64,000 nucleotides of DNA, taken from assembly GCA_026627305.1 (NCBI GenBank), contig JAPNVD010000027.1, positions 1-64,000 of the forward strand. The letters are read 5' to 3'. Positions 16,789-26,036 of this stretch are shown piece after piece. Position 1 is the stretch's first letter. Every line of letters begins with the position of its first letter. The notes beneath the pieces were generated by a model, which saw only the letters and a list, made by a program, of their open reading frames with translations, searched no databases and had not been told where the DNA came from. A program made the translations under genes and the position numbers. The stretch comes from Sulfolobaceae archaeon. Lineage in GTDB: Archaea > Thermoproteota > Thermoprotei_A > Sulfolobales > Sulfolobaceae.

Positions 16789-18699
16789 ATGAGCAATAGA
16801 ATCTTTCATGTTTTAGTAACTTGGAACGAAGCTAAGGATATTATAAGAGATGAAATTAGAAAAATAGTAGTAGAAGGAGAAGAAGTAGATGTTAAGGATG
16901 CTAATAACAGGATAACTGCTGAAGACATAATATCACTTCATGATGTGCCTCCATTTGATAGAGCTGAAGTAGATGGATATGCTGTATATCACGAAGATAT
17001 AGAAGGAGCTGATGATGATAATCCTATAAGATTGAATCTTATTGGTGAAGTGAGACCTGGTCAAAAACTAGAAATAGAATTGCGACGAAATTCCGCAATT
17101 AGAATTTCGACAGGAAGTATGATGCCTAGAGGTGCAGATTCCGTTATAATGGTAGAATACACCAAGCATGATAACAACCATGTGATAGTTTATAGGGGTA
17201 CAGTACCAGGAGAGAACATTCAATATGCTGGTTCAGATTTCTATATAGGGGAACTATTAGTACCTAAAAATTCGCTTATAAATCCAGAGAAGATAGCCTT
17301 ATTGAGTGCTGCTGGTATTGGTAAAATAAAGGTTTATAAAAAACTGAAGATTGGAATATTCTCTACCGGAGACGAGCTAAAAAGACCTGGGGAGGAATTA
17401 AGAGATGCTCAAATATATGATGCTGACTCATACTATTTTTACTCCACATTAAACTCTTTGCCTTCTGTTGAGGCATATTATATCGGTATTGTTAAAGATA
17501 ATTATGATGAGATGAAGAAATTACTACTCGAAAATTTAGACCGTTTTGATATATTAATTAGTTCAGGTTCTACTTCTAGCGGCTACTACGATATCCTTTA
17601 TAGAGTAGTCGAGGATTTAGGAGGAAATATAATCTTTCATGGAATTAAGATAAAACCAGGTAAACCAACTTTCTTTGCAAAGATCAGAAATAAACTACTT
17701 ATAGGTATGCCTGGCTTTCCTATGTCATCTGCAATTGTGTTGAAATTTATTGTAGAACCTGCAATATTGGAGGCTTTTAATACTCCAGTGAAGTTAGAGA
17801 GAAAGCCTCTAGCTGTAAGAGTAAATATGGAGAGAGGTAGAGATCAGTTAATCCCTGCTATAGTTACTAAAAACGGAAAGATTTATCCTTTATATGGACA
17901 GCCTGGATCCATCTCAAGGCTCTCTTACGCTGACGGAATTATACTCTTACATGGTAATATCACTTATTACGAGAAAGACGAGCTAGTAGAATTTTTACCC
18001 TTTAACGCACATTTAAGGGATTCGATAATTGCCATAGGTTCAGTAGATCCGCTATTAGAAAGAGCAATATATTCCATCGATACCTTTTCGAAGATAATTA
18101 ATAAGGGTTTTGGCGAAGTTATAGAAGCTGTGAAAAATGAAATCTCGGATATAAGTGGCATATCATTAATATGTCTTGATAACAATAATCAACTCTTAAC
18201 AACACTATTAAATGACAAAGAACTAATGAGTAAAGCTTATCTCATTAGGGGTTATTTTAGAACGATCGGTTTCGTCTCTAAGAGGGATGTCATATCAAGT
18301 TTTAAGGAAATCGTAGAAAAGAAACTATTATTTGTAAATAGGGATAAAAATTCTGCAGCTAGAGTTCTCATAGATTATCTAATAGATACTGAAGATCCTC
18401 ATTTGAGGTCTAAAATTAGAGGTTATTCGTGGGAAGTAACTACTTATGCTGCCGTAGCGAGAGCAATTGCACAGGATAGAGCAGATGTCGGAATTAGTCT
18501 CGAATATTATGCGAGAAAACTTGGGTTGAATTTTAGACCATTAAAAGATGAGGAATATGATATTTTAATAAATAAGAAATTCTATGGCTCAGAATTAGGG
18601 AAGAAGTTTATAGAAGCGCTTAAAAACTTAGGTCAATACGTTGAAAGCTATCCAGGATATAAGATACCAAATGATATAGGGGAGATAATATCCAGCTAG
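16789..18699 (+). CDS. MoeA fused to a C-terminal periplasmic-binding-protein-like domain
   Basis: Residues ~1-400 are a complete second MoeA (PPFDRAEVDGYAV, GSMMPRGADSVIM, FSTGDELKRPGE, SSGSTSSGYYDI, PGKPTFFA). Residues ~415-636 form a PBP-like domain found fused to archaeal MoeA (IIAIGSVDPLLERAIYSI ... DVGISLEYYARKLGLNFRPL), related to molybdate-binding or LysR effector domains. I use the ATG at 16789 because AAGGTGAT at 16774-16781 is a well-placed ribosome binding site; the tracked GTG at 16777 sits inside that site. The fused domain probably senses or presents molybdate/tungstate. Tandem MoeA genes may divide Mo and W use. Confidence 0.85.
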   Translation: MSNRIFHVLVTWNEAKDIIRDEIRKIVVEGEEVDVKDANNRITAEDIISLHDVPPFDRAEVDGYAVYHEDIEGADDDNPIRLNLIGEVRPGQKLEIELRRNSAIRISTGSMMPRGADSVIMVEYTKHDNNHVIVYRGTVPGENIQYAGSDFYIGELLVPKNSLINPEKIALLSAAGIGKIKVYKKLKIGIFSTGDELKRPGEELRDAQIYDADSYYFYSTLNSLPSVEAYYIGIVKDNYDEMKKLLLENLDRFDILISSGSTSSGYYDILYRVVEDLGGNIIFHGIKIKPGKPTFFAKIRNKLLIGMPGFPMSSAIVLKFIVEPAILEAFNTPVKLERKPLAVRVNMERGRDQLIPAIVTKNGKIYPLYGQPGSISRLSYADGIILLHGNITYYEKDELVEFLPFNAHLRDSIIAIGSVDPLLERAIYSIDTFSKIINKGFGEVIEAVKNEISDISGISLICLDNNNQLLTTLLNDKELMSKAYLIRGYFRTIGFVSKRDVISSFKEIVEKKLLFVNRDKNSAARVLIDYLIDTEDPHLRSKIRGYSWEVTTYAAVARAIAQDRADVGISLEYYARKLGLNFRPLKDEEYDILINKKFYGSELGKKFIEALKNLGQYVESYPGYKIPNDIGEIISS

Positions 18700-19040
18700 A
18701 AGAAGGTATGCGGTTTTATTTCTATTTTATTAATCATGTTCATTAATAATACATTTCCATTACTCAATTTATAGATAGCGTAAATAGTTAAAAATTTTAG
18801 TAATTTTTCCTCGTTACTTCTGAGTTCGTTGTAAGAAGTCTTTAACTCTTCGCTAAATGGGAACATTTCATCAATTTTTAAATCATTTCCAGCCTCTAGA
18901 TCTTTAAGTATCTTTTCTAACTCCGCGACTATTTCTAAATTCTCTTCATCATATTTTGCTAGTTCAATAACTTCCTTAGCTGCTGTTCTTATTTCTCCTT
19001 TATTAACTAACTCTATAATCTTAATGAGGTTCTCCAACAT
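18696..19040 (-). CDS. Hypothetical small helical protein
   Basis: A 114-residue acidic helical protein (EKILKDLEAG, NELRSNEEKLLKFLTIYAIY) with no recognised family. Its start overlaps the stop of the 811-residue membrane-protein gene by 1 bp, so it is probably the second gene of that transcript. Its end overlaps the convergent moeA fusion by 4 bp. Confidence 0.5.
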   Translation of the reverse strand: MLENLIKIIELVNKGEIRTAAKEVIELAKYDEENLEIVAELEKILKDLEAGNDLKIDEMFPFSEELKTSYNELRSNEEKLLKFLTIYAIYKLSNGNVLLMNMINKIEIKPHTFF

Positions 19041-21475
19041 TAACTCTTATTTCTTCTCCGAGGTTTTAAATGTTTTATAATAATGTCTATAACGATTGTC
19101 GATATAAAAGATATAATTGAGACATATAGTCCATAATATATCAATTTCTCTCCTTTGTAAATTACTGTTATGGTATAATTTCCCTTATGCAACAGTATAG
19201 TAGAATTTGATATATTTGTTATGGTATCACTTCCATTATTTATTCCAACATAAAATTTTGATACATTAAAAGAGAAATTTACAATAAAATTTGACTCTAG
19301 ACTCAAATGCACTTTCATTCCTCCAGGGATCAGGTATGAGGTTTCAGAGTAGCTAGGTATCTTAGGGTTTATTATATAGTATACAGAACCATTGTATATG
19401 TAATACATTGAGGTAATTATTATTTTTGAAAAACTTTCATTAGCATAGTATATCTGGAGTTCATATAAGCTACCGTTCAATCTTATGGAGTACGTCGTGG
19501 AATTTATAGCGATTTTGCTTCCATTATATATAACTGAAAAACCTATATATTGAGGTGCAAAGAGAAGTTCTGACGGTTTTACAGTGGAATTGATAGTAAT
19601 AAAAAGTGTACTATTAGGAGGAATATTTTCTAAGAAAAATGTTTCTATGCTTCTATACTGAACAGATTTGCTAGAGGGTAATATCCAGATTATTTTATAG
19701 TTATATACCTGATTATTAGACGACTCGTTTAAAACAATCAATTGCTCATCATTTGAAGTTGATATCCACTTTGATTGTATGTAATTGCTAATGCTTGTAG
19801 GTATTAATATAACCGGATATCCCTTAAATATCTCATTAGTCTCTATGGAGAAGTTATTTGTAATTATATATTTTACATAATGGTTTAAGGTAGGAGATAA
19901 CGGCATAGATGAGAGTAATGGATAACTTCCATTCCAAAAAACTAAGTACGTTTCATTATGTGAGTAAATATCTTTACTAACATTTAATGCGCTCGGAGGT
20001 ATTGATATAACAGGCGCATTAAATATGGCTCCTATTCCTGAAATTATCAAAACAGCTAATATGCCAATCTTAATATAGGTTATTATCTTATCGTATCCTG
20101 ACTTTTGCATTAAATCAAGAACCAAGAAAATTGCTATTAATGATACTAATGGCAATAGAATCTGATAGAACGGAAGTTTAAAATACGAATATATCAGGGC
20201 GATAGCTACGAAAAATGAAATATAATTTCTTCTTTTCTCGTCTACAAGGAAATATAATGATGTAAGCGTTAATAATACCAGTCCAAGAGCTATTTTGCTA
20301 AAGCCTAAGGTCATTATACTATATGTCAAGGATATGCTAGGAGCTCCAAGAGCAATATAAGGAATAATCCACCAAGAGTTTACTAGAATTAAAGGTGGTA
20401 TTAGATAACCTCCTTTACCTTTGTTAATAATTAATGAGCCCAGGGAAACTGTGGCTATCCATAAATAAAAGGAAGAACCTAGTATTGAAAGCAATAGCAA
20501 ACTTATCACATAAATGATTCTTTTAGTTGAAACATACTTTTTGAAGAGAGCTATCGCTATTGGTACACTCATATACCATAGTAATCCATAAGGTAAAAAC
20601 ACTGGAAAGAAAGATGAAATTTGATAAAGTAAGCCTCCTATTAGCGCTTCTTTTTCATTAAAGTCCATTAACTTTAGTGCAATATAAGTTAAATAACCTG
20701 TCAAAAAGGTAAACAATATTATATAACCTTTTACGCTTAGCTCATGAGCTATGACAAATAATGGGAACTGATTAATTTCAGGGTTATATCCTACTCCGGG
20801 AATCCAGAGCGATGCTATTGTAGTTAACTTAAAGTAGAATGAGATGGGATTCCAATAATAATATCCGCTCAATGTGCCAATTAGTCCCCATATTAGAGAT
20901 ATTGGAGTGTAAATCAATATAGTGACTAACCATAAAGGTATTTTAACTTTTGAACCACTGAATATCATTCCAATTGTGCCTATGAGTAAATAGAAGTATG
21001 AAATGTATGATAGCGTTTCGAAGAGTTGAAACATTGAAATGAAAGAGTAGGCTGATAAAATAAGGTCAAAAATACCAATTAAAATCATAGGTCTAATATC
21101 TAAATTCAATATTAAACACAATATAAGAAGAGATAATATAGATAAGAACTGTATAATTACTGTTTCATTTATTAGTAGTATATTTAGTGCAAGGATATAA
21201 AAGGTGGGTTCTATGTATTGCGCTTTGGTATAGTAAATTCCAATAGAACCCAGGATCACTATTATAAGGTAAATTGCGTTGTCAAGTGATATTAAAGATG
21301 TGAAAAAGACACCTATTATTAGAATGCTCAATTCTTTCGTTGTTTGTAATCTTGACAGTAAGCCTAATGATATTAATATTACAGCTAAAATTATTTTAAG
21401 CTCTTGATGATCTATGATAAGATAATCAATTATGACAGTGATTAGAATTGGCGATAGCAATCGCTTTATATCCAT
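19040..21475 (-). CDS. Large polytopic membrane protein with extracytoplasmic C-terminal domain (GT-C-like candidate)
   Basis: An 811-residue protein. About 12-14 hydrophobic helices fill residues 1-490. A ~280-residue Asn/Ser/Tyr-rich extracytoplasmic domain with many N-x-S/T sequons follows, then a final helix (YYGLYVSIISFISTIVIDIII) and a basic cytoplasmic tail. The architecture resembles archaeal GT-C glycosyltransferase-like or YfhO-like membrane proteins. The loop GVGYNPEINQFPLFVIAHEL between helices could be functional, but no DxD/ExD site is certain. It shares its layout with the 561-residue protein at 9995-11680. Confidence 0.5.
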   Translation of the reverse strand: MDIKRLLSPILITVIIDYLIIDHQELKIILAVILISLGLLSRLQTTKELSILIIGVFFTSLISLDNAIYLIIVILGSIGIYYTKAQYIEPTFYILALNILLINETVIIQFLSILSLLILCLILNLDIRPMILIGIFDLILSAYSFISMFQLFETLSYISYFYLLIGTIGMIFSGSKVKIPLWLVTILIYTPISLIWGLIGTLSGYYYWNPISFYFKLTTIASLWIPGVGYNPEINQFPLFVIAHELSVKGYIILFTFLTGYLTYIALKLMDFNEKEALIGGLLYQISSFFPVFLPYGLLWYMSVPIAIALFKKYVSTKRIIYVISLLLLSILGSSFYLWIATVSLGSLIINKGKGGYLIPPLILVNSWWIIPYIALGAPSISLTYSIMTLGFSKIALGLVLLTLTSLYFLVDEKRRNYISFFVAIALIYSYFKLPFYQILLPLVSLIAIFLVLDLMQKSGYDKIITYIKIGILAVLIISGIGAIFNAPVISIPPSALNVSKDIYSHNETYLVFWNGSYPLLSSMPLSPTLNHYVKYIITNNFSIETNEIFKGYPVILIPTSISNYIQSKWISTSNDEQLIVLNESSNNQVYNYKIIWILPSSKSVQYRSIETFFLENIPPNSTLFITINSTVKPSELLFAPQYIGFSVIYNGSKIAINSTTYSIRLNGSLYELQIYYANESFSKIIITSMYYIYNGSVYYIINPKIPSYSETSYLIPGGMKVHLSLESNFIVNFSFNVSKFYVGINNGSDTITNISNSTILLHKGNYTITVIYKGEKLIYYGLYVSIISFISTIVIDIIIKHLKPRRRNKS

Positions 21476-21545
21476 TGTACTAGATAATTAGAGAAGTTTA
21501 TTAATTAAATTTTAGGTAAGATCTAATTAGTAGAGGAGCTGCTAA

Positions 21546-22361
21546 ATGAAGAGGAGAAGCCAATTATATGTTCCTGCGAATAATATGAAAATGATTCAAA
21601 AGAGCACTACGTTAGACGCCGATTCAATCGTTTTTGATCTAGAAGATGCAGTACCATCAAATGAAAAAGAAAATGCTAGGAATACACTAGCAAAAGCTTT
21701 GAGTGAACTCGAGTGGAACGGAAAAGAGCTATGTGTTAGGATAAATTCCATAAACGACAAAAATGGGATAAAGGATCTGGAGTTCGTAATGAGTTTGGAT
21801 AAGATTAATACAATATTGGTGCCGAAGGCTGAACAAGATCTAAGTTTTATATATAAGTCTACAGGCAAAAATATTATACCTATAATAGAGACCTCTAAGG
21901 GAGTTGTCAATATAGAGAATGTAATACGATCTGAAGGAGTCGTTGCTGTAACCTATGGCGCTGCTGATTTAGCGCTTTCCGTTTATGGTGATATAAAAGA
22001 GTATGAGAAAAATATCTATATTAAAACGTTAATTGTACTTAATGCTAAGGCATATGATATAGACGCTATAGATAAAGTATATTTTGATTTAAAGGATTTA
22101 GAAGGATTCAAAAACGAAGCCCTAGAGGCTAAACGATTAGGATATGTCGGGAAGCAAGTTATTCATCCTTCTCAAATATCAATAGCAAATGAGGTATTTA
22201 CTCCATCAAAAGAAGAAGTGGAGTGGGCTAAAAAGGTGATAAGTGCATATGAAGAAATGATAAAGCAAGGAAAAGGTGCTTTAAGGGTAGATGATAAGCT
22301 TGTTGATGCTGTACATTATAAATTGGCTAAGAAGATCCTTGAACTTTCTGGATCAAGCTAA
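21546..22361 (+). CDS. CitE-like lyase (HpcH/HpaI aldolase/citrate lyase beta family)
   Basis: A 271-residue TIM-barrel protein with the family pattern: RRSQLYVPANN at the N-terminus, DSIVFDLEDAVP (metal-binding Glu/Asp), CVRIN, ILVPKAE, IPIIETSKGVVN, AVTYGAADLALSVYG and KQVIHPSQI. Family members cleave or form malyl-CoA, citramalyl-CoA or citryl-CoA thioesters. Without citrate lyase alpha and gamma genes it is more likely a stand-alone (methyl)malyl-CoA or citramalyl-CoA lyase. Convergent overlap of 35 bp with the molybdenum hydroxylase gene. Confidence 0.8.
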   Translation: MKRRSQLYVPANNMKMIQKSTTLDADSIVFDLEDAVPSNEKENARNTLAKALSELEWNGKELCVRINSINDKNGIKDLEFVMSLDKINTILVPKAEQDLSFIYKSTGKNIIPIIETSKGVVNIENVIRSEGVVAVTYGAADLALSVYGDIKEYEKNIYIKTLIVLNAKAYDIDAIDKVYFDLKDLEGFKNEALEAKRLGYVGKQVIHPSQISIANEVFTPSKEEVEWAKKVISAYEEMIKQGKGALRVDDKLVDAVHYKLAKKILELSGSS

Positions 22362-24636
22362 GTACATAGTCTGGCGTTATTGGAATTTCAACCTCATTTA
22401 ATGTGATTCCTAGAGCATCTTCTAGAGCGTTTACAATAGCTGCAGCTGGACCTAATGCGCTTCCTTCTGCCACTCCCTTTGTACCTAATGGTGTAAGGGG
22501 TGATGGGGTAACTAAGTGTGCTATATTTATATTAGGAGCTTCTAAGGCACTAGGTATCCAGTAATCTGAGAATGAAGTCTGTTGTGGAATTCCGTTTTCG
22601 TCATATCTTATAACTTCATACAATGCTGTTCCAATTCCCATTATTGTGCCTCCAATTATTTGACCATCCACTATTAATGGATTTATTATATTACCAGCAT
22701 CACTTACCACTACATATTTCAAGACTTTTATAAAACCTGTATCCTTATCTATTTCGATTGCTGCAGCGTGAACACTAACACCGTAGGTTGTAGAGAAGTT
22801 AACTCTTCTTTTATCATCTGCTAACGTGATATTGGGAGAGTTTAATGTAACTGATACATCTACACCTATTTCATTATTTTCCAACATGTAGGATCTATTG
22901 TATATCCAATTAACGGCTTGCTGTATTGGAATTGAATTTCCTTTAACATAAACCTTTCCGTCCTCTATTTTAACCTCGTTTACCTCTACGTTATACATCT
23001 TTGCGACATACGTTCTAATTTTTTCTCTAAGTCTTATCGCTGCTTCATAAACAGCTGAAAGCGTAACAACAGAGAACCTGCTACCATAAACGCCAGTTCC
23101 AGGAGGACCCTCAGTATCTCCTAAGTTTACTCTAACATCATTTATATCTATTCCTAATACATCAGCTACAACTTGTGCAATTGTAGTCTCATGGCCAGTG
23201 CCTATAGAACCTGAGCTGATGAATACTGAGACTTCTCCACCACTATCCATTCTCATGTATACTCCTTCGTAATATGGGGTTCGTGGTTTCTTTACTATCA
23301 AGTTTTGAAAACCTAAAGATGAACCAGGCTCTACTACAAATGCGTAACCTACTCCCCTTAATTTTCCTGGTTCTTTTATCCGTTCAGGCTGTAATAGTTC
23401 AACCGCTTTTTCCATTGCAGCGATATAATTACCACTGTCATAAATCGCTCCTGTTATTGTTGTTGCAGGGAACTTCGTGATAAAATTCTTCTTTCTCAGT
23501 TCATACGGTTTAATCATTAGTTTTCTCGCTAGGCTATCAACTAAATTTTCTAAAACTAGAACTGCAGGTGGTAATCCTAAACCTCTCCATGCTCCAGTGG
23601 GCGGTTTATTTGTTACAACTCCTTTTATCTTAAACCTCAAGAATTTCATATCGTAAGCTCCAGTCAAATGGTATATCTGTCTAAGAACTGGTAGAGGTTG
23701 ATAGGTGTGCATATAAGCGCCAAAATCCTCAATTAGTTCGACATCAACGCCAATCAACTTATCCCCCTTGTAAAGAAGTTTTGCGGTATAACGCCTGTCA
23801 GGTCCATGGACTGCCGCTGATATATTTTCAATCCTAGTTTCTATGTACTTAACGGGTCTTCCTGATACTATAGATGCCAATGAAGCCAATACCAACGGTT
23901 TTAAAAAGATCTTTCCACCAAATGCACCTCCAATATCTGGCACAAGTATTCTAACACTGCTTCTAGGCAAATTGAATATTATACTTAAAGCGGTTTTAAA
24001 TACTTGGGGAACTTGAGTGTTAGCATATACTGTAAGTCTATTTGAGAATTTATCATAGTCTGCTATTACAGCATTGGGTTCTAGGAATCCATGCGATACC
24101 CTATTATATCTAATTTTTTTCTCTATATAATCAAAGCTCTCTGGTTCTTCGCCATATACAAATTCATCTGTATAGACTAAGTTAGTCCCTAAATCCTTGT
24201 GGAGAACTGGAGCATTAGGCTGGATTGCAGCTATTGGATCAACGAGTGGTGTATATGGTTCATATTCTACATTAACTAATTCAGCTAGATCTGCAGCTTC
24301 GTATCTATCGTTTCCTAAAACTAACGCTATCGGTTCGCCAAAATATTTAGCTTCATAATCTATAGGTAAGGCATATTCTTTTGGTGCTTTATCGTAGAAA
24401 AAATTGGGTAAGGGCTTAAGATCTAAATCTTTTACTACTGATGGAGTTATTACAATTGCCCCTCTTTTTTCTGCTTCTGTTGTATCTAGCCTAAACTTAG
24501 CCCATGCGTAATTCGATCTTATAACATATAAGTATTGCATACCTGGTAATATTATATCATCAACATATCTTCCGCGTCCTGTTATAAGCCTGGGATCTTC
24601 AATTCTCTTTATAGGTTTTCCTATATATCTCGTCAT
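22327..24636 (-). CDS. Molybdenum hydroxylase, large (Mo-binding) subunit, xanthine dehydrogenase/CO dehydrogenase family
   Basis: A 769-residue large subunit: IGKPIKRIEDPRLITGRGRYVDDI at the start, VPDIGGAFGGKIF, GAWRGLGLPPAVL, SGSIGTGHET, NLGDTEGPPGTGVYGSR, and a C-terminal TKGVAEGSALGPAAAIVNALEDALG with the probable catalytic Glu (GVAEGS). The Cys-containing AYxCSFR loop of true CO dehydrogenases is absent, so an aldehyde or N-heterocycle oxidoreductase is likelier. In Sulfolobales similar subunits belong to glyceraldehyde oxidoreductase. The medium (FAD) and small (2Fe-2S) subunit genes are not adjacent. It is 12 bp from, and probably co-transcribed with, the acyl-CoA dehydrogenase. Confidence 0.82.
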   Translation of the reverse strand: MTRYIGKPIKRIEDPRLITGRGRYVDDIILPGMQYLYVIRSNYAWAKFRLDTTEAEKRGAIVITPSVVKDLDLKPLPNFFYDKAPKEYALPIDYEAKYFGEPIALVLGNDRYEAADLAELVNVEYEPYTPLVDPIAAIQPNAPVLHKDLGTNLVYTDEFVYGEEPESFDYIEKKIRYNRVSHGFLEPNAVIADYDKFSNRLTVYANTQVPQVFKTALSIIFNLPRSSVRILVPDIGGAFGGKIFLKPLVLASLASIVSGRPVKYIETRIENISAAVHGPDRRYTAKLLYKGDKLIGVDVELIEDFGAYMHTYQPLPVLRQIYHLTGAYDMKFLRFKIKGVVTNKPPTGAWRGLGLPPAVLVLENLVDSLARKLMIKPYELRKKNFITKFPATTITGAIYDSGNYIAAMEKAVELLQPERIKEPGKLRGVGYAFVVEPGSSLGFQNLIVKKPRTPYYEGVYMRMDSGGEVSVFISSGSIGTGHETTIAQVVADVLGIDINDVRVNLGDTEGPPGTGVYGSRFSVVTLSAVYEAAIRLREKIRTYVAKMYNVEVNEVKIEDGKVYVKGNSIPIQQAVNWIYNRSYMLENNEIGVDVSVTLNSPNITLADDKRRVNFSTTYGVSVHAAAIEIDKDTGFIKVLKYVVVSDAGNIINPLIVDGQIIGGTIMGIGTALYEVIRYDENGIPQQTSFSDYWIPSALEAPNINIAHLVTPSPLTPLGTKGVAEGSALGPAAAIVNALEDALGITLNEVEIPITPDYVLSLIQKVQGSS

Positions 24637-24648
24637 TTTGATCCCTTA

Positions 24649-25848
24649 TCAGACTTTAACACCCATAAACCTATTATAGAACTGCCTAGCAGCTGAAATC
24701 CTCTGTATATCATTAGTTCCTTCATATGTTTTAAGTATTTGTAAGTCTCTTAGCATCCTTTCAAGTTCAATATCTGTGGTTACGCCATAACCACCGTGTT
24801 CAATCATAGCCCTTAGTACTATTCTTTCTGCAGCTTCTGTCACGAAAAACTTAGCTAAAGAGGCTACTATAATGTACTCGTTCTTCATATTTCTTTGATA
24901 TAAAGTTCCTGCCCAATACGTTAATAGCCTAGACGCTTCTAGATCTGCTAACGAGTCAGCTATTTTTAGCTGTATATTTTGGAAATTAGCTAACTTAGTA
25001 TCAAATGCAGTTCTTTGTAATGAGTAATTAGACATTATTTCAAAAGCTCTTTGAGCTATACCAAGAGCTTGAGCAGCGACAATTGTTCTAGCATAATCAA
25101 AAGTTTCCACTGCATATTTAAAGCCCATATTTTCCTCTCCGAGCAGATTCTCAGCAGGAACTTTGACGTTATCTAGCGCTAACTCTGTAGTATGTGAAGC
25201 CTTCAATCCTATTGTCTCAAGCCTACTTACTGGTTTTACCCCCCAATCCTTTTCAACTATGAATAGTGAAATTCCTTTCCATCTAGCTTCTCTTTGAGGT
25301 GGTATTGTCCTAGCGGCTATTATATAATAGTCAGCAATATCTCCATTAGTTATGAACAATTTTCTGCCATTTAATATATAATATCCGTTTTCTTTCTTTG
25401 CAGTTGTTTGAATTCCAGCAACATCTGAACCAGCAGCAGGCTCTGTTACAGCAAAGGCAGCTACTTTTTCGCCCGTTGCTACTTGAGTTATATACTTCTT
25501 CTTTTGTTCTTCATTACCATATTCGTTTATTGCACGGTTAAACATCCAATTTATCAGGAAAAACGTGGCAAATGATGGCCAAATCCTAGATAATTCTTCA
25601 GCAACTATTATTGCTGATAAGTAATCTCCTCCTTGTCCACCATATTCGGGTTTCACATCTATTCCGTAGAGACCTAATTCTTTAGCCTTAATCTTCAACT
25701 CTTGTGGAATATCTCTCATTAATTCTCCTTGTTTAACATAATTTGAAAGAATCTTTTCTGCGAAATCTCTGATCATTGTTCTCGTAAGCTCATGTTCCTC
25801 ATTAAGATCTATTGTGAAGTTTTTAATCGATGAAAAAGGGAATACCAT
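24649..25848 (-). CDS. Acyl-CoA dehydrogenase
   Basis: 399 residues from the ATG at 25848 (the tracked start is 6 codons earlier). Family signatures are present: AAFAVTEPAAGSDVAGIQTTA, a FITNGDIADYYIIAAR flavin loop, the LGEENMGFKYAVETFDYAR helix and the C-terminal IEHGGYGVTTDIELERMLRDLQILKTYEGTNDIQR. The Glu of YEGTNDIQ is the usual catalytic base. It introduces a double bond into an acyl-CoA and passes electrons to ETF. The ETF genes start divergently about 190 bp away and the Fe-S ETF reductase follows them, completing the route to quinone. Confidence 0.9.
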   Translation of the reverse strand: MVFPFSSIKNFTIDLNEEHELTRTMIRDFAEKILSNYVKQGELMRDIPQELKIKAKELGLYGIDVKPEYGGQGGDYLSAIIVAEELSRIWPSFATFFLINWMFNRAINEYGNEEQKKKYITQVATGEKVAAFAVTEPAAGSDVAGIQTTAKKENGYYILNGRKLFITNGDIADYYIIAARTIPPQREARWKGISLFIVEKDWGVKPVSRLETIGLKASHTTELALDNVKVPAENLLGEENMGFKYAVETFDYARTIVAAQALGIAQRAFEIMSNYSLQRTAFDTKLANFQNIQLKIADSLADLEASRLLTYWAGTLYQRNMKNEYIIVASLAKFFVTEAAERIVLRAMIEHGGYGVTTDIELERMLRDLQILKTYEGTNDIQRISAARQFYNRFMGVKV

Positions 25849-26036
25849 ATCACATACAAGTATCAAAGTGTCCAGAATTATATTAAAGTTTTTTAGTGCT
25901 ATAGATATTATGTATATTCATAATTGAGATCTTTCTGGTGAATATTTTGATTCAATACTATTTTTAAAATTATCTAAATGAACATTAAAGTAAAGATATA
26001 TTAGTAGTCAAGAACTTAATATCTATTGTGGATCTT
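25849..26036. promoter_or_regulatory. Divergent intergenic region between acyl-CoA dehydrogenase and etfBA
   Basis: 188 bp, strongly AT-rich, holding the back-to-back promoters of the dehydrogenase and ETF genes. AT-rich TATA-like stretches are visible (e.g. GATATATTAG near 25996-26005). A degenerate dyad GAATATTTTGATTC near 25940-25954 could be an operator, but this is weak. No RNA gene or ORF is seen. Confidence 0.35.

Noticed and set aside
22236-23480. Plus-strand ORF 23274-23480 opposite the Mo hydroxylase
   Set aside because: Lies wholly within a clearly conserved enzyme gene on the other strand.
22327-24636. Aerobic CO dehydrogenase large subunit (CoxL)
   Set aside because: The active-site Cys loop of form I CoxL is not present and the medium and small subunit genes are not adjacent.
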